This document shows positions 5,158 to 6,509 of a stretch of 6,509 nt of DNA, piece by piece. Each line of letters starts with the position of its first letter. Positions within the stretch are counted from its first letter, which is position 1. The stretch comes from UBA2421 sp964641895 (lineage in GTDB: Bacteria; Planctomycetota; Phycisphaerae; Tepidisphaerales; Tepidisphaeraceae), in contig CAZXLA010000204.1 of the NCBI GenBank assembly GCA_964641895.1, forward strand, positions 1 to 6,509, in the 5' to 3' direction. Below the pieces are notes generated by a model. It was given only the letters and a program-made list of their open reading frames with translations. It had not been told where the DNA came from and ran no database searches. Both the position numbers and the translations under genes were made by a program.

Positions 5158-5523
5158 TCAGACATAAGTGATACTGTCGGCCCATTCTCCTTCTGAGCTC
5201 TCAATAGCCGCATACATGAGAAAGTCGATTGCAACGGACAGCGGAGTCTTACGTCGAACCAGAAATACACCGGCACTGTGATTCCCTGCGACCAAGAGAT
5301 TCGCAAAATGGGTCGACATCGTTTTCTTGTCCATCGAGACGAGGACGTATCCATTCTCCGCGGCCCACGCGAGCAGTTCTGGATCGGTTGATCCTAGGGA
5401 CGGGGCATCATGATCGCCGACATCCAGGAAATGAATTGGATTGCCGCGCCGTACCCCTTCTCTGGCCAGCATGTCACCAAGCCACGATCGGATGTGCTCA
5501 TCAATGAGGTAGTCGATCGGCAT
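5158..5523 (-). CDS. DUF5615 PIN-like protein, probable toxin of a VapC45-type toxin-antitoxin pair
   Basis: The product is 121 residues. It opens with DYLIDEHIRSWLGDMLAREG, the first strand and helix of the DUF5615 PIN-like fold with acidic D8 and E9. LDVGDHDAP (33-41), then TDPELLAWAAENGYVLVSMDKK with D47 and D65, supply the other acidic residues expected in a Mg-dependent RNase pocket. HSAGVFLVRR (82-91) is the usual late strand. PIN-like proteins with this layout, paired with DUF433 partners, are toxin-antitoxin modules of the VapBC45 type. The start is 3 bases after the DUF433 stop, so the two are translationally coupled; GGCGGGA precedes the ATG by about 7 bases. The RNA target is unknown, and toxicity is inferred from the family and the pairing. 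Confidence 0.82.
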   Translation of the reverse strand: MPIDYLIDEHIRSWLGDMLAREGVRRGNPIHFLDVGDHDAPSLGSTDPELLAWAAENGYVLVSMDKKTMSTHFANLLVAGNHSAGVFLVRRKTPLSVAIDFLMYAAIESSEGEWADSITYV

Positions 5524-5526
5524 GGC

Positions 5527-5865
5527 TCATCCCGCCTGCGACCGACGTCGTAACGCTGCGCGGCGCTTCAGTTCTTCCAGACTTGGTCCCTTATTGATGT
5601 GCTCCCGTTCGAGTTGATCCATTTCTTCATCATGCACGCGGCAATAATCGCGTACTTCCGGTTCGTTCTCGAGAAGATACACAAGCACGCGGTGGATCAT
5701 TGGCAGTTCAAGGGTGGGAAATCGAGTCCAAATCCGTTCCGCGCTCAAGCCATCGTCATATTCGCGGATCACATGATGTAATCCAATCCGATGACCTTTG
5801 AGCGAGATAAACCCGCCGTCATCTACTTCAAGAAAATCGGGGAGATTCTTCAGCACCGGAAGCAT
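5527..5865 (-). CDS. DUF433 protein, probable antitoxin
   Basis: The product is 112 residues from the ATG at 5865. Residues 11-78 match the DUF433 plan: FISLKGHRIGLHHVIREYDDGLSAERIWTRFPTL corresponds to the family's conserved 'G..RI....I......G.s.e.i...fP.l', followed by helix MIHRVLVYLLENEPEVRDYC. DUF433 domains carry a winged-helix-like DNA-binding fold and act as antitoxins for PIN-like partners; many repress their own operon. The C-terminal third (79-112) is a highly charged helix, likely the toxin-binding tail. A TTG at 5934 would add 23 residues (MRRDAIHSAYVVLLRRLPRY) with no family match, so the ATG is preferred. There is no Shine-Dalgarno; a -10-like TATGAT sits 6 bases upstream. The stop lies 3 bases before the toxin-type gene. 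It is 143 bases downstream of the DinB-like gene. Confidence 0.82.
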   Translation of the reverse strand: MLPVLKNLPDFLEVDDGGFISLKGHRIGLHHVIREYDDGLSAERIWTRFPTLELPMIHRVLVYLLENEPEVRDYCRVHDEEMDQLEREHINKGPSLEELKRRAALRRRSQAG

Positions 5866-5871
5866 GGATGG

Positions 5872-5877
5872 ATCATA
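5872..5877 (-). promoter_or_regulatory. Possible -10 element (TATGAT) for a leaderless DUF433/DUF5615 transcript
   Basis: TATGAT, 5 of 6 matches to TATAAT, ends 6 bases before the ATG at 5865 on the minus strand. There is no Shine-Dalgarno, so transcription beginning at the ATG would give a leaderless message. This would let the toxin-antitoxin pair be expressed independently of the trp genes. The best -35 candidate (TTTTAC, 17-base spacer) is poor. Confidence 0.3.
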
Positions 5878-6008
5878 TCTCGGTAACCGCCGGAGTAAAA
5901 CAACATATGCGCTGTGAATTGCGTCTCTTCGCAAGGAAAGCGATCGGCCGGCGGCGCAACGAAAAGAGCAAGGCGCGCAATGCTCGGCCTAAGCCGCATG
6001 CCAAATGA

Positions 6009-6434
6009 TCACACCGTATATCTCTCACTCCAACTCAACGGAAACGAAAGTCCGTTTCCATAGACATAACGGATGAGTTGTCCGTGATGCTGAACCTCGT
6101 GCTCGAGCAAACGCAATGCCAGGTCGAGCTGTGTCTCAGTTAGTCCGTCAAATTCGATTGCGTGCAGCTTCTCTCGCGTGGCGTCCAAAGCTGTTAGCAC
6201 CGATTGTTTCTGTCCCGGCGACTTAAGGCTGCAGGAGAAACCCTGCCAGCAATTCGCCTGGATAGCCTTGGTGTAGCTTTCGCGCGCGCCGACGATACAC
6301 CAAACCTGGCTGGCGATCCGATTGGATTGCAGCTTTGGCAAATCCAATTGAAGGCACGCTTCGTCCAGGTTCTCGAAAAGGTCATACGTCAATTTGAATG
6401 CGAGTTCTAACCGTTCTTTCAGCTTCTTGGTCAT
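6009..6434 (-). CDS. DinB-like protein translationally coupled to trpB
   Basis: The product is 141 residues, MTKKLKERLELAFKLTYDLF to SWSERYTV. It has no signal peptide or membrane segment. The C-terminal helix LEHEVQHHGQLIRYVY carries the H-x3-H-H-G-Q pattern (H112, H116, H117) typical of DinB-superfamily metal sites. In the second helix, SQVWCIVGARESYTKAI stands where the first metal histidine usually sits, so the triad appears incomplete and the site may be altered. The ATG is 2 bases past the trpB stop (TGATCATG), and GGAG lies 11 bases upstream inside the trpB end, so it is co-translated with trpB. A longer frame starting within trpB was rejected. This is a separate gene from the DinB-like gene at 803 and not closely similar to it. 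Its function is unknown, and a link to tryptophan synthesis is suggested only by position. Confidence 0.72.
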   Translation of the reverse strand: MTKKLKERLELAFKLTYDLFENLDEACLQLDLPKLQSNRIASQVWCIVGARESYTKAIQANCWQGFSCSLKSPGQKQSVLTALDATREKLHAIEFDGLTETQLDLALRLLEHEVQHHGQLIRYVYGNGLSFPLSWSERYTV

Positions 6435-6436
6435 GA

Positions 6437-6509
6437 TCAAGCCGACTCCAACAGCCGCGCCACTTCCTGACAATCCTTATCGCCACGCCCCGAAAGATTA
6501 ACCACGATC
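6437..6509 (-). CDS. trpB: Tryptophan synthase beta chain, last 23 codons (partial)
   Basis: The minus strand from the right edge reads IVVNLSGRGDKDCQEVARLL followed by ESA and a TGA at 6439-6437. VVNLSGRGDKD is the highly conserved C-terminal motif of TrpB, which condenses indole with serine using pyridoxal phosphate and forms the alpha2-beta2 synthase with TrpA. The frame, the stop and the presence of trpA on the same strand make the call secure despite the short length. The rest of the gene lies beyond the window. The next gene begins 2 bases after the stop. Confidence 0.92.
   Translation of the reverse strand, partial: IVVNLSGRGDKDCQEVARLLESA

Noticed and set aside
6435..6473. N-terminal extension of the minus-strand DinB-like gene into trpB
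   Set aside because: The extra 13 residues are the trpB 3' end read in another frame; the ATG at 6434 right after the trpB stop is the natural start.

Overview
The window looks like chromosomal DNA of a moderately GC-rich environmental bacterium, most likely a planctomycete of the Phycisphaerae type. This is inference from three things: an ECF sigma/anti-sigma pair next to a secreted STN-domain protein, a C-terminal tail ending in TTQPAS (a turn of sequence I associate with that group), and several dispersed palindromic repeats of kinds I associate with planctomycete intergenic DNA. No rRNA, tRNA, CRISPR array, transposase or replication origin is visible.

Layout, left to right. At 1-715 (minus) is a multi-pass membrane protein cut by the left edge, with two CxxC pairs in its soluble tail. 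At 803-1306 (plus), divergent from it, is a DinB/DUF1572-like four-helix protein; it is the only plus-strand gene. All remaining genes are on the minus strand and read from right to left: the last 23 codons of trpB (6437-6509), a second DinB-like protein (6009-6434) that starts 2 bases after the trpB stop, a DUF433 antitoxin-like gene (5527-5865), a DUF5615 PIN-like toxin-type gene (5158-5523), trpA (4295-5095), an ECF sigma factor (3603-4238), a membrane anti-sigma factor without a zinc motif (2827-3405), and a secreted protein with repeated STN-like (secretin/TonB short N-terminal) domains (1436-2569).

Two arrangements stand out. First, trpB and trpA, whose products form one enzyme and whose genes are normally adjacent, are separated by a three-gene cassette: a DinB-like gene fused to the trpB cistron end by near-overlap, and a DUF433/DUF5615 toxin-antitoxin-type pair. 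Second, the sigma / anti-sigma / STN-protein set looks like a self-contained cell-envelope signalling unit. The STN domains, usually found at the N-terminus of TonB receptors and secretins or in FecR-type regulators, here sit in a stand-alone exported protein with no channel domain.

Every gap among the sigma, anti-sigma, STN and plus-strand DinB genes carries a different family of inverted or short tandem repeats (1317-1433, 2590-2712, 2745-2804, 3465-3579), whereas the trpB-trpA section shows none. These repeats, rather than genes, account for the non-coding DNA in the window. No non-coding stretch exceeds 300 bases.
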